64,000 nucleotides of DNA from Eriocheir sinensis (lineage: Eukaryota; Arthropoda; Malacostraca; Decapoda; Varunidae). Below the pieces are notes generated by a model. The model saw only the letters and a list, made by a program, of their open reading frames with translations, had not been told where the DNA came from and searched no databases. Below, in pieces: positions 1 through 29,086 of this stretch. How positions within the stretch are numbered: the first letter of the stretch is position 1; every line of letters begins with the position of its first letter. A program made the translations under genes and the position numbers. Location of the stretch: assembly GCF_024679095.1 (NCBI RefSeq), contig NW_026111787.1, positions 1-64,000 on the forward strand. The letters run 5' to 3'.

Positions 1-184
1 TTTATATATTTCCATTCAAATTCAAATAATTTTATGTGTATATATTTATTTGTATTTACGTTATTTTATGTGTATTTTCTATATATATTTTCATTCAAAA
101 TTACATTATTTTATCGGTATTTTGTTCATTTATTTCGAAACGAATTTAGATTATTTCATGTGTATTTTCTATACATATACATAT
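1..184 (+). repeat. Satellite block, forward, truncated by window edge
   Basis: About four T-rich forward monomers. They are mirrored by the reverse-oriented monomers at about 59,601-59,790, which have the same unusual variants (TTTTCTATATATATTTTCAT and a monomer with ATTTCGAAACGAATTT). This marks the outer end of the visible inverted repeat. Confidence 0.85.
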
Positions 185-275
185 AGAGTAAATTTCTATG
201 AAAATATATATTCAAAATACATATAAAATTATGTAAATAAGTATAAAAATATATATATAAAATATTTCATTTAAT
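185..275 (-). repeat. Two-monomer inverted insert
   Basis: After ATACATATACATATAGAGTA the sequence runs A-rich (AATTTCTATGAAAATATATA and onward) for about two monomers, then returns to forward. The same insert appears as a forward insert in reverse surroundings at 59,511-59,600, so it predates the large inverted duplication. Confidence 0.8.
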
Positions 276-3200
276 GTGTATTTGGATATATTTTTATAGA
301 AATCAATGTTATTTTATGTGTATTCGTATATATATTTTGAAATAAATTTACATTGTTTTATATGTATTTTGCATATCTATTTCAATACAAATTTACCTTA
401 CAGTATGTGCATTTTTTTTATTTATTTTAATACAAATTTTAATATTTTATGTGTATTTTGGTATATATATATATATTTATAAAAAAATGCGTTTTTTTAT
501 GGCTATTTTGCATCTTTATTTTCATACAAATTTACATTATTTTATTAATATTCTGTGTATTTATTTTGATACGATTTTACATTATTCTATTTGTGTTTTG
601 AATATATTTTTTTATACATATTTACATTATTTAATTAGTATTTTGTATATATATTTGATACAAATTTACGTTATTTTAAGTGTATATGTTTATATATTTT
701 CATTCAAACTTCCATTATTTTATGTGTTTTTTGTATATGTATTTCAATACAAATTTACCTAATTTTATGTGTATTTTGTATATTTATTTTCATACAAATT
801 TAAGTTATTTTTGTGTATTTTTTATAAGGTTTTATACAAACTTAGGTTATTTTATGAGTATTTTGTATATCTATTTTCATACAAATACACATTCTTTTAT
901 TGATATTTTGTTTATTTATTTTGACGAGAATTTAAATTATTTAATGTGTATTTTGAATATATTTTTATACGTATTTATATCATTTCATGTGTATTTTGTA
1001 TATATATTTCTATAGAAATCTACGTTATATTATGTGTATTCGTATATAGATTTTTAAACAAATTTACACTTTTATGTGTATTTTGCATGTTTTTCAATAC
1101 AAATTTACCGTATTGTATATGCATTTTGTATATTAATTTTAATACAAATTTAATTATTCTATGTGTATTTTTGTATATGTATTTTTATAAAAATATGCTT
1201 TATTTTATGGGTATTTTGCATCTTTATTTTCATACAAATTTACGTTATTTTATTGATATTCTGCTCATTCATTTTGATACGATTTGACATTATTTTATGT
1301 GTATTTGTTTATATATTTTGACACAAATTTACAATATTTTATGGGTGTTTTGTATATATATTTCAAAAGAAATTTACCTAGTTTTATGTGTATTTTGAAT
1401 ATCTATTTTCATAGAAACTCAAATTATTTTTATGTATATATGAATATATTTCAATACAAATTTTAGCTATGTTATGTGTATTTTGTAAATCTATTTTCAT
1501 TCAAATATATATTATTTTATTTATATTTTGTTGATTTATATTGATACGAATTTACATTATTTTATATGTACTTTTTATATATTTTTATACGCATTTACAT
1601 TATTTAATATATATTTTGAATATATAATTTTATACAAATTCATGGTATTTTATGTGTATTTATATATATATTTTCATAAAAATTTACATTATTTTATGTG
1701 TATTTTGTACATATATTTCATTACAAATTTTTGTATGTGTATTTTGTACATTTATATTTATACAAATACACATTCTGTTATTGGTATTTTGTTTATTTAT
1801 TTTGTTTCGAATTTACATTATTTTATGAAACAAATTTACATTATTTTATATGTATTTTGCATATCTATTTCAATACAAATTTACCTTATTGTATGTGCAT
1901 TTTGTATATTTATTTTAATACAAATTCAAATATTTTATGTGTATTTTGGTATCAATAATTTTATAAAAAAGCGTTATTTTATAGGTATTTTGCATCTTAA
2001 TTTTCATACAAATTTACATTATTTTATTAATATTATGTGAATATATTTTGATACGATTTTACATTATTCTATTTGTGTTTTGTATATTTTTTTTATACAT
2101 ATTTACATTATTTAATGTGTATTTTGAATATATATTTCATACAAATTTACGTTATTATATGTGTATTTGTTTATATATTTTCTTTCAAATTTACATTATT
2201 TTATATGTATTTTGTATATGTATTTCAATACAAATTAACCTAATTTTATGTGTATTTTGTATATTTCTTTTCATACAAATTTAAATTATTTTTGTGTATT
2301 TTTGTATATAGTTTTATACAAATTTAGGTTATTTTATGTACGCATTTACATTATTTAATGTGTGTTTTGTATATATATTTTTATCCAAAGTTACTTTATT
2401 TTACGTTCATTTTTGGACATATATTTTTATGGAAATTAGCGTTATTTTATATGTATTTGTATATGTTTTCTCATACAAATTTACATTATTTTATTGATAT
2501 TTTGTTTATTTAGTTTGATACGAATTACATGATTATATGTGTATTTTGTACATATTTTTTATACGTATTTACATTACTTAATGTGTATTTTGTTTATATA
2601 TTTTTAAACAAATTTACGTTATTATATGTATTTTTATAAATATTTTGATACAAATTTACATTATTTTATGTATTTTGCATATACATTTCAATTCAAATTT
2701 AGCTTATTTTATCTGTATTTTGTATATCTATTTTCATACGAATTTAATAACTTCTGTGTATTTTTGTATATAGTTTTATACAAATTTACGTTATTTTATG
2801 TGAATTTTGTATATTTATATTTATACAAATATTCTTTTATTGGTATTTTGTTTATTTATTTTGATACGAATTTACATTATTTTATGTGTATTTTGTATAC
2901 ATTTTCTTATACGTATTTACTTCATTTTATGTGTATTTTGTATATATATTTTTATACAAATCTACGTTATTTTATGTGTATTCGTATATATATTTTGAAA
3001 CAAGTTTACATTGTTTTATAATTATGTATTTTGCATATCTATTTCAATAGAGATTTACCTTATTGTATGTGTATTTTGTATATTTGTTTTAGTACAAATT
3101 AATTTTTTCATGTGTATTTTGGTATATATTTTTTTATAAAAAAATGCGTAATTTAATGTGTATTTTGCATCTTTATTTTCATGCAAATTTACATTGTTTT

Positions 3201-3443
3201 ATTAATATTCTGTGTATTTATTTTGATACGATTTTACATTATTCTATTTGTGTTTTGTATATATTTTTTTATACATATTTACATTATTTAATGTGTATTT
3301 TGTATATTTTAAAACAAATTTACGTTATTTTATGCGCATCTGTTAAAATATTTTGATACAAATTTACATTATTTTATGTATTTTGTATATATATTTCAAT
3401 ACAAATTTAGTTTATTTTATGTATATTTTGTAAATCTATTTTC
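276..3443 (+). repeat. Satellite block, forward, left arm
   Basis: About 70 forward monomers. Mirrors the reverse block 56,321-59,510. Translating 3,144-3,356 on + and 56,409-56,621 on - gives the same 70 residues, showing near-identity at the DNA level. A truncated monomer at about 1,826-1,850 (TTATGAAACAAATTTACATT) is a deletion scar shared with 57,925-57,950. An unexpanded AT seed (AAATATATATTATT) lies at about 1,504-1,517. Confidence 0.9.
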
Positions 3444-4347
3444 ATTCGTATCAAAATAAATAAACAAAATAGCAATAAAATAATGTTAATTTGTATGAGA
3501 AAACATATACAAATCCACATAAAATAACGCAAATTTCAAAAAAAATATATGTACAAAAATGCACATAAAATAAAGTAAATTTGCATAAAAATATATATAC
3601 AAAACACACATTAATTAATGTAAATACGTACATGAAATAACCTAAATTTGTATAAAACTATATACAAAAATACACAAAAATATTTAAAATTTGTATGAAA
3701 AGAAATATACAAAATACACATAAAATTAGGTAAATTTGTATTGAAATACAATATAAAATACATAAAATAATGTAAATTTGAATGAAAATATATAAACAAA
3801 TACACTTAAAATAACGTAAATTTGTATAAAATATATATGCAAGATACACATTAAATAATGTAAATGTGTATAAAAAAATACACACAAAAAAGAAATAGAA
3901 TAATGTAAAATCCTATCAATATAAATACACAGAATATCAATAAAATAATGTAAATTTGTATGAAAAGAAAGATGCAAAATTCCATAAAATAGCGCATTTT
4001 TTATAAAAATATATATACCAAAATACACATAAAATATTTAAATTTGAAATAAATATACAAAATGCATATACAGTAAGGTATGTATTGAAAGAGATATTCA
4101 AAAAATATAAAACAAAGCTAATTTGTTTCAAAATACATATACGAATACACATAAAATAACGTAGATTTCTATAGAAATATATATACAAAATACACATGAA
4201 ATTATGTAAATACGTATAAAAATATATATACAAAATACATATCTAGGTAAATTCGTGTCAAAATAAAGAAACAAAATATCATGAAAAGAATGTGTATTTG
4301 CATGAAAATAAATAATAGATAATAAATTTGTATGAAATATATATGCA
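3444..4347 (-). repeat. Satellite block, reverse, left arm
   Basis: Starts where forward TTTTCATTC runs into GTATCAAAATAAATAAAC and ends at the palindromic join GATACACATTTTTTATGTGT (about 4,349). Mirrors the forward block 55,428-56,320, with the same two junctions in mirrored order. Confidence 0.88.
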
Positions 4348-10486
<6,139 letters not shown>

Positions 10487-11588
10487 TATTTTATTGGTGT
10501 TTTGTTGATTTATATATTGATACGAATTTACATTATTTTATAAGTGTACGTTTGTATATATATTTTATACGCTTTTACATTATTTAATATTTATTTTGAA
10601 TATATATTTTATACAAATTCATGGTATTTTATGTATTTTATATATATATTTTCATATAAATTTCACATTATTTTATGTGTATTTTGTACATATATTTTAT
10701 GCCAAATCCTACCTTATTTTATGTTTATTTTGTATATGTATTTTGTATATTTATATTTATCCAAATACACATTCTTTTTATTGGTATTTTGTTTATTTAT
10801 TTTAAATCGAATTTACATTATTTTATGTATATTTTGTATACATTTTTTATACGTATTTACTTAATTTTATGTGTATTTTGTATATATATTTTATAGAAAT
10901 TCCACGTTTTTTATTTGTATTCGTATATATTTTGGAAACAAATTTACATTGTTTTATAGTGTATTTTGCATATCTCTTCTCAATACAAATTTACCTTTTA
11001 TTGTATGTGCATTTTATATATTTATTTCAATACAAATTTTAAATATTTTATGTGTATTTTGGTATATATATTTTTATAAGAAATGTGCGCTATTTTATGG
11101 GAATTTTGCATCTTTATTTTCACACAAATTTACATTATTTTTATTAATATTCGTATTTATTTTGATACGATTTTACATTATTCTATTTTGTTTTTGTATA
11201 TACTTTTTATACATATTTACATTATTTAATGAGTATCTTGCATATATATTTTATACAAATTTATTATCTATTATTCATTTTCATACAATACATTCTTTTC
11301 ATGATATTTTTTGTTTATTTATTTTGACACGAATTTACATTATTTGATATGTATTTTGTATATATTTTTATACGTATTTATATAATTTCATATGTATTTT
11401 GTATATATATTTCTATAGAAATCTTACTTTATTTTATGTGTATTCGTATATATATTTTAAACAATTTACATTGTTTTATATGTATTTTTGAATATCTTTT
11501 TAATATACAAATTTACTTTACTCATATATGCATTATTGTATATTTATTTCAATAATAAATTTAAAATATTTTATGTAGTATTTTGGTA
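10487..11588 (+). repeat. Satellite block, forward, after AT tract
   Basis: Mirrors 48,247-49,303 and 36,297-37,382, and matches 23,117-24,150 directly. It ends at GTATTTTGGTATATAAATAC, where a forward half-monomer passes into a reverse one. This is the reverse complement of the junction at 36,296 and 48,246. Confidence 0.87.
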
Positions 11589-12745
11589 TATAAATACACA
11601 GAATATCAATAAAAATGTAATACTTGTAAGAAAATAAAGATGCATCTTTATACTCCATAACAAATAAAGCATTATTTTTTTAAAAAAATACTGTGTATAT
11701 AACAAGAATACGATTTCACATTAATAATTAAATTTGTATTATAAATTAATATACAAAATGCAATGCACAATAAGGAAAATGTGTATCTTGTGTACCTACA
11801 AAAATGCACATAAAACATGTATATTTGTTTAAAATATATATACGAATACACACATAAAATAACGTATATTTCTATAGAAATATATATAAAAAATACACAT
11901 GAAATGACGTAACATACGTAAAAAAATATATATATACACAAAATACACACATTATAATAATATAATTAGTATCAAGATAAATAAACAAATATCAATCAAA
12001 TAAAGAATGGTGTATTTGTATGAATATAGATATAGCAAAATAATAATATTCAAACATAAAATATTGTAAATTTGTATAAAAATTTATGTAAAAAAATATG
12101 ACATAAAAATAATTTAAATTTATATAAAAATATATATACAAAATACACAAAAACTAGTTAAATTTCTATTGAATATATATATTCAAAATAATATATTAAA
12201 TAAATGTAAATTTGAATGAAAATATATAAACAAAGTTCATTTAAAATAATGTCAAATTTATCATAAATCAAGAAAACACCAATTAAATAATGTAAATATA
12301 TGAATGAAAATAAATTTACAAAATAATATAACATAACTAAAAATTTTGTATTAAAAATATATACAAAATATCAATAGAAATAATAAATGAATTTGTATGA
12401 AAAATAGATATACAAAATAATATAAAATCAGGTAAATTTCTTTTGAAAGTGTATATATGTACGTACCAAAAATAATATTGTAAATTTGTAAATGTAATAT
12501 ATAAACAAATATACATAATATCGTAATTTGTATAGTAAATATACAAAATACAATATAGAATAATGTCAATTGCACAAAATGAATGAGCAGAATAATAAAT
12601 AATAAATTTGCATGAAAAGGGTCAAAGATGCAAAATACCAAAAATAAAGCATGTTTATAAAACAGCAGATAATAAAATACACATCGAATAATTAAATTTG
12701 TATTCAAAATTAATAAACTAATGCGTATATAATAAATTTAGCTGA
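11589..12745 (-). repeat. Satellite block, reverse, noisy
   Basis: Mirrors the forward blocks 34,961-36,296 and 46,891-48,246 but is shorter (about 1.16 versus 1.34 kb). Monomer phase is often broken by small indels, especially 11,620-12,100. Matches 24,151-25,105 loosely in the same orientation. Confidence 0.75.
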
Positions 12746-13110
12746 AAATATGTAACATACACGTTTACTATACAAATTATATTATTTTATTGGTATTTTG
12801 TTTATTTATTTTGATACGAATTGGCATGATTATATGCATAGTGTTATTTTTGACACATAAAATAACGTATGAATTTAGAAGGAAATATATACAAATACAC
12901 ATAGAATAAATGTCAATTCGTATCAAAACAGAATGAGCAGAATATCAATAAGCTAAATTTGAATTGAACAATCATAGAAAATACATAAATAATGCTAACT
13001 TGCATCAAAATATATATTCAAAAATAATAATATCGACAATTAAATTTGTATTAAAAATTAATATACAAAATGCGTATAGGGTTAAGGCAAATTTAGTATT
13101 GAAAAAATAT
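12746..13110. repeat. Short mixed-orientation satellite segment
   Basis: About 90 bp forward (TTATTTTATTGGTATTTTGT near 12,782), then reverse monomers from about 12,850, then a flip near 13,105 at ATATGCAACATAATAACG. The flip resembles the GCAACATACACATTTACTCA junction of 37,996 and 50,001. The reverse part includes AATTAAATTTGTATT and GAATGAGCAGAATATC variants typical of the AT-tract neighbourhood. Confidence 0.65.
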
Positions 13111-14430
13111 GCAACATAATAACGTTTTACTCATTCAAATTTATATTATTTTTTGGTATTTTGGTTTATTTATTTTGATACGAATTAACATGATTATATG
13201 TGTATTTTTGGTACATATTTTTTTATATGTATTTACATTTTCATTTAATGTGTATTTTGTTTATACATTTTCATACAAATTTACGTTATACATATATGTA
13301 TATTGTATAAATATTTTGATACAAATTTCATTTTTATTTCATGCTGTATTTTGTATATATATTTCAATTCAAATTTAGCTTATTTTGTGTGTATTTTAGT
13401 ATATATTTTCAAGGCTAAATTTAATTACTTGTGTATTTTGTATATAATTTTATATAATTATACGTTATTTTATGTGTATTTTGTATATTTATATTTATAC
13501 AAATACAACATTCTTTTTATTGGTATTTTGTTTATTTATTTTTGATATGAATTTACATTATTTTATGTGTATTTTGTATAATATTTTTTATATACGTGAC
13601 ATTTACTTCATTTTTATGTGTATTTTCATATATATATTTTGTTAATAGAAAATTCTACGTTATTTATATGTGTATTCGTATATATATTTTGAAACAAATT
13701 TGTTATTGTTTTATAAGTGTATTTTGCATATTCTACTTCAATACAAATTCTTACTCTTATTGTATGTGTTTTTTGTATATTTGTTTTAATACAAATTTAA
13801 TTTTTGATGTGTATTTGGTATATATATATTTTATAAATAAAAAGCGATATTTTATGGGTATTTTGCTTCTTTATTTTCATATACAAATTTACATATTATT
13901 TCATTAATATTCTGTGTATTTATTTTGATACGATTTTACATTATTCATTTGTGTTGTGTACATATTTTTTTATACAAATTTACGTTATTTTTAAGTGTAT
14001 TTGTTTAATGTATTTTTCATTCAAATTACTATTTATTTATGTATTTTGTGTATGTATTTAACAATACAAATTTCTATTTTAATTTTATGCGTAGTATTTG
14101 TGTATATTTTATTTTCATACAAATTTTGGAAGTTATTTTTTGTGTGTATTTTGCATATAGTTTGATACAGATTTTAGTTATTTTATGTGTGTATTTTGTA
14201 TATCTATTTGCATACAAATACACATTCTTTTTTATTGATATGTTGTTTATTTATTTTGACGCGAATTTTATGTGAATTGGTTTTCATTTATATACAAATT
14301 TATATTATTTTATGTGTATTTTGTACATGTATTTAAATATAAATTTAATCTAATTATATGTGTATTTTTTATATCTATTTTCATACAAATATAAATTTAT
14401 TTTTTTGTTTTTTTGTATATATTTTATTCA
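13111..14430 (+). repeat. Satellite block, forward, noisy
   Basis: Mirrors 33,698-34,960 and 45,629-46,890, and ends with the same scar in reverse complement (ATTCAAATTTTCGTAATCTT at 14,426-14,445). Extra bases such as TTTTCAAGGCTAAATTT near 13,407 are absent from the mirrored copies. Confidence 0.82.
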
Positions 14431-15525
14431 AATTTTCGTAATCTTATAAAAATATATATATACCAAAATATATTATAAAATATTTAAATTTGCATTGAAA
14501 TAAGTATATAAAATGCACATACAATAAGGTAAAATTTGTTTTGAAAGAGATACAAAAATACATATAAAAGAATGTGAAATTTGTTTCAAAATATATATAT
14601 ATGAATACAAATAAAAAACGTAGATTTTCATAAAATATATATACAAAATACACATAAAATTAAGTAACATACGTATAAAAAAAATGTATACAAAATATGT
14701 ATAAAATAAATGTATCGAATTAAAATAAATAAACAAAATACTCAATAAAGAATGAATGTATTTGGATAAATATATAAAATATAGCCAAAATAATAATATA
14801 CAAAGAATAAAACATAAAATAAGGTAGATTTGTAATAAAATATATGTATACAAAATAATAACATATGTCAATGTAAATATTATATAAAAATATATATATA
14901 TAAATACACATAAATAGTTTGATGAATTGGGTATAAAATATATAAGGCTCAAAATAAATATTAAATAATGTAAAATCAGTATAAAATATATGGTACACAC
15001 AAAATACATATTATAGAATAATGTAAATCTCGTATTAAAATAAATCAACAAAACACTAATAAAATAATATTGAATTTAGGTATTAAATTTACAAAATACA
15101 CATAATATAATTCAAATTTAGATAAATATATACTAAAAAATACATAGAATACTGAGTTTGTATGAACAGATATAAAAAACAATAATAGCAAAACTAGAAA
15201 ATTTCTTTGAAATGTATATGCAAAAATACCCATAAAATATTGTAAATTTGTGTCACAATATATAAGAATATTAATATTAAAATAACGAATTTGTATTAAA
15301 AAATATACAAAATACAATAGAGAATAATGTCAATCATAAATGAATGATAGAATATCAATAGAAATTTGTATGAATAGCATGCAAAATGGTCTTAAAAAAA
15401 TAAAGCACAGGTTTATAAAAATACAGATACAAAATACACATCGAATAATTGAATCAGGCTAGTATTCAATACAAATGCGTATAATAAGGTAAATTTGTAT
15501 TGAAAAAATATGCAACCCTATATAA
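14431..15525 (-). repeat. Satellite block, reverse, noisy
   Basis: Its first part mirrors 33,086-33,697 and 45,013-45,628. It continues for about 480 bp more with variants seen at 30,816-31,828, so those 0.6 kb right-hand blocks look like deletion derivatives of a longer form. It ends at ATATGCAACCCTATATAATG. Confidence 0.78.
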
Positions 15526-21583
<6,058 letters not shown>

Positions 21584-22495
21584 ACTAGATATTGAAAAAT
21601 ACATAAAATAACTCTAAATATTTTAAATTTAAAGGAAAATAAATATAAAATACACATATAATAGGTAATTTGCATGAAATACATACAAAATATAATGTAA
21701 TTTGAATGAAAATAAACAGCACACTTAAAATAACGTAAATTTGATAAAAATATATATTAAACACAATAGAATAATGTAAAATCGTATCAAAATAAATACA
21801 CAGAATATTAATAAAATAATGTAAATTTGTATGAAAATAAAGAGGCAAAATACCATAAAATAACGCATTTTTTATTTATAAAATATATATACCAAAATAC
21901 ACATAAAAAATAAGATTTGTATTAAAATAAATAACGTAAATTTGTATTGAAATAGATACGCAAAATACATATAAAGCAATGTAAATTTGTTTCAAAATAT
22001 GTATACATACACATAAAATAACGTAGATTTCTATAAATATATATATACAAAATACACATAAATTAAGTAAATACGTATAAAATGTATACAAAATACACAT
22101 AAAATAATGTAAATTGTATCAAAATAAATAAACAAAATACCATTAAAATAATGTATTTATAAATATAATATATAAAATACATAAAATAACGTAAAATTTA
22201 TATAAAACTATATACATAAATACACAGAAGTAATTAAATTTGTATGAAAATATATACAAAATACACACAAAATAAGCTAAATTTGAATTGAAATATATAT
22301 AAAAATACATGAAATAAAGTAAATTTGTATTAAAATATTTATACAAATACATAATAACGTAAATTTGTATGAAAATATATAAATACATAAAATAATGTAA
22401 ATACGTATAATGTGTACAAAATACATATAATCATGTAATTGTATCAAAATAAATAAACAAAATACCAATAAAATAATATAAATTTGTATGAGTAA
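21584..22495 (-). repeat. Satellite block, reverse; direct copy of 8,805-9,805
   Basis: Same orientation and variant order as 8,805-9,805, offset about 12.7-12.8 kb, and mirrors 37,996-38,975 and 50,001-51,005. It ends at TTTGTATGAGTAAATGTGTA. Confidence 0.86.
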
Positions 22496-24150
<1,655 letters not shown>

Positions 24151-25105
24151 CAAAATAAATACACAAATATTAATAAAATAATGTAAATTTGTATGAAAAT
24201 ACAAAATACCCATAAAATAAAGCATTTATTTATAAAATATATACAAAATACACATAATAATTAAATTTGTATTAAAATTTTTGTATTGAAATAATATACA
24301 AAATGCATATAAAACAATGTAAATTTGTTTCAAATATATATATACGAATACACATAAAATAACGTATATTTTATAAAATATATATAAAATACACATAAAT
24401 GAAGTAAATACGTATACAAAATATATATACAAAATACATAAATAATATAAATTGTATCAAAATAAATAAACAAAATATCAATAAAAGAATGTGTATTTGT
24501 ATGAAAATAGATATGCAAAATACACATAAAATATGTAAATTTGTATAAAACTATTAAAAATATACATTAAAATAATTTAAATTTGTATAAAATATATATA
24601 AAATATTGAAATACATATACAAAATACACATAAAATAATGTAAATTTGAATGAAAATATATAAACAAATTCATTTAAAATAACGTAAATTTGTATGAAAT
24701 ATATATATATATACAAAATACACATAAATAATGTAAATATGTATAAAAAATATATACAAAAACACAAATAGAATAATGTAAAATAGTATCAAAATAAATA
24801 CACAGTATATTAATAAAATAATGTAAATTTGTATGAAAATAAAGAAAATACCCATAAAACAATTTATTTTTAAAATATATATATATCAAAATAAATAAAC
24901 TAAATACCAATAAAAGAATGTTTATTTGTATAATATAAATACAAAATATACATAAAATAACGTAAATATTGTATAAAACTATATACAAAATATTAACAAA
25001 AATTTTAATTTGTATGAAATAGATATAAAAGAATACATACAAATAATAAATTTGAATTGAAATAAATATAAAATATATTTATAATGTAAATTTGTATCAA
25101 AATAT
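24151..25105 (-). repeat. Satellite block, reverse
   Basis: Monomers with TATCAAAATAAATACACA, TTTGTATGAAAAT and AATACCCATAAAATAAAGCA variants. Loosely parallels 11,589-12,745. Several monomers are shortened by lost bases. It ends where ATATATTTGTGTATTTACAC begins. Confidence 0.8.
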
Positions 25106-25665
25106 ATTTGTGTATTTACACATATATTTTTAAAAATTTATATATTTATGCGTATTATTTAAGGTAATTTGTATTTGAAATATTTTATATATATTATTTT
25201 ATACAAATTTATATTATTTTATTGGTATTTTGTTTATTTATTTTGATACATTATATGATTATATGTATTTTGTAATATTATTTTTATACGTATTTACATC
25301 ATTTCATGTGTATTTTTATGTGTATATATTTTATACAAATGTACGTTATTTTATGTGTATTTGTATATATTTTGATACAAATTTACATTATTTTTATATG
25401 TATTTTGCATATGTATTTCAATACAAATTTAGCTTATTTTGTGTATTTTTGTATATATTTTCATACAAATTTAATATTATTATGTGTATTTTGTATATAT
25501 TTTATAAATTTATGCGTTATTTATGTATTTTGCATATTTATATTTTCATACAAATTTATACATATTTTATTATATTCATATTTGTTTATTTATACATTTA
25601 CATTATTTTATGTGTATTTTGTAATATTTTTTTATACATTTACATTATTTTATGTGTATTTTGTA
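25106..25665 (+). repeat. Short forward satellite block
   Basis: Begins with degenerate monomers (AAATTTATATATTTATGCGT) and becomes regular from about 25,195. It ends at GTGTATTTTGTAAAAAATAA, where forward meets reverse. Confidence 0.8.
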
Positions 25666-26280
25666 AAAAATAATTTAAATTTGTATGAAAATATATATAC
25701 AAAATACATAAAATAAAATATAAACAAATAAACAAAAATAAACATTAAATAATGTAAATATGTATAAAAAAATATATACAAAAATACAAATAGAATAATA
25801 TAAAATCGTATTAGATATACAAAATATTAATAAAATAATGTAATTTATTGAAATGTATATGTAAAATATAAAAATAATGTGATTTGCATCAAAATATTTA
25901 TAAAAAATTTACATTAAATAACGCATTTTTTATTTATAAAATATATATACCAAAAATACACATAAAATATTAAATTTGTATTAAAATAAATATACAAATA
26001 TGTATACATTCACAATAAGGTAAATTTGTATTGAATATAGATATGCAAAATACATATAAAACAATGTAAATTTGCATTTGTATTTATATATGAATACAAT
26101 ATTTTAAATAACGTAGATTTCTATAAAATATATATATACAAAATATATAAATAGTAAGTATTTACGTATAAAAATATATATAAAAATAATGTAAATTTTG
26201 TATATATATAAACATACAAAATATATTTTATAAAAAATGTGTATTTTAAAATATAAATATATTAAAATACATAAAAATGT
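25666..26280 (-). repeat. Reverse satellite block, decaying
   Basis: Regular reverse monomers at first (TTTGTATGAAAATATATATA near 25,680), with the ACAATAAGGTAAATTTGTAT variant near 26,009. Spacing becomes irregular after about 26,100. Confidence 0.75.
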
Positions 26281-26720
26281 AAATTTATAAAATTATACAT
26301 AATATTTAGATGTATTTGTATATAAAAATAATAATACAAAAATAATAAATTATATATTAAACAATATATAATATAAAATAACATTATTTATGAAATATTT
26401 TATAATATACATTATTTATAATATTAAATATATAAAAATTTGTATCAAAATATATATAAAATAAATAAAATAATTTAAATGTATGTATAAAATAAATACA
26501 ATTTTATGTAATTTGTATATTATTTTCAAAATTTAATTACATTTGTGTAAATTGCATATTTTATATAAATTTACAATATATTTTAATGTATTTTGTAAAT
26601 TTATATCAAATATACACATACAATAATTTCTTTTAAATTTGTATTGATTTATGATAAATTACATTATTTATGTGTATTTTGTACATATATATACATTTAA
26701 ATATAGGTAAATTTGTATAA
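26281..26720. other. Highly degenerate AT-rich segment, phase lost
   Basis: Only fragments of the monomer are recognisable (TATCAAAATATATATAAAAT near 26,443; GTGTATTTTGTACATATATA near 26,671). The 45 bp phase and the strand skew are both lost for about 400 bp. No gene signal is visible. It is either an old decayed part of the array or a poorly resolved consensus. Confidence 0.7.
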
Positions 26721-27180
26721 AATATATACAAAAATCTATGCTATATTTTATGTGTATTCGTATATATATTTTAAACAAATTTACATTATTTTATATGTAT
26801 TTTGTATAAAATATATAAATTTATTATTGTATGTGCATTTGTATAAATATGTATATAAATTCAAATATTTAAATATGTGTATTTGTATATATATACAAAA
26901 AAAAATATGTATTTGTAAAATATTTTCTATACAAATTTACATATTTTATTAATATTTGTGTATATTTTGATAAAATTTACATTATTCTATTTGTGTTTTG
27001 TATATATATTTATACATATTTAAAATTATTTAATCTAAATTTTATATATATATTTTATACAAATTATATATTTTATATGTATTTGTTTATATATTTGTAT
27101 TCAAATACATTATTTTATGTATTTTGCATTTAAACATACTAATACAAATTAATTTTAATGTGGTATTTGTATAAAATATA
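26721..27180 (+). repeat. Short forward satellite block
   Basis: Contains the ATTCGTATATATATTTTAAA and GTGTATTTGTATATATATAC variants with shortened monomers. It fades into a reverse stretch at about 27,185. Confidence 0.7.

Positions 27181-29086
<1,906 letters not shown>

Noticed and set aside
3444..4347. Insertion of a discrete mobile element causing the orientation change
   Set aside because: The segment consists of the same monomers in reverse order, so it is an inversion of the array itself.
26281..26720. Possible replication origin (very AT-rich, irregular)
   Set aside because: AT-richness is the same as in the rest of the window, and no specific initiator sites can be recognised.
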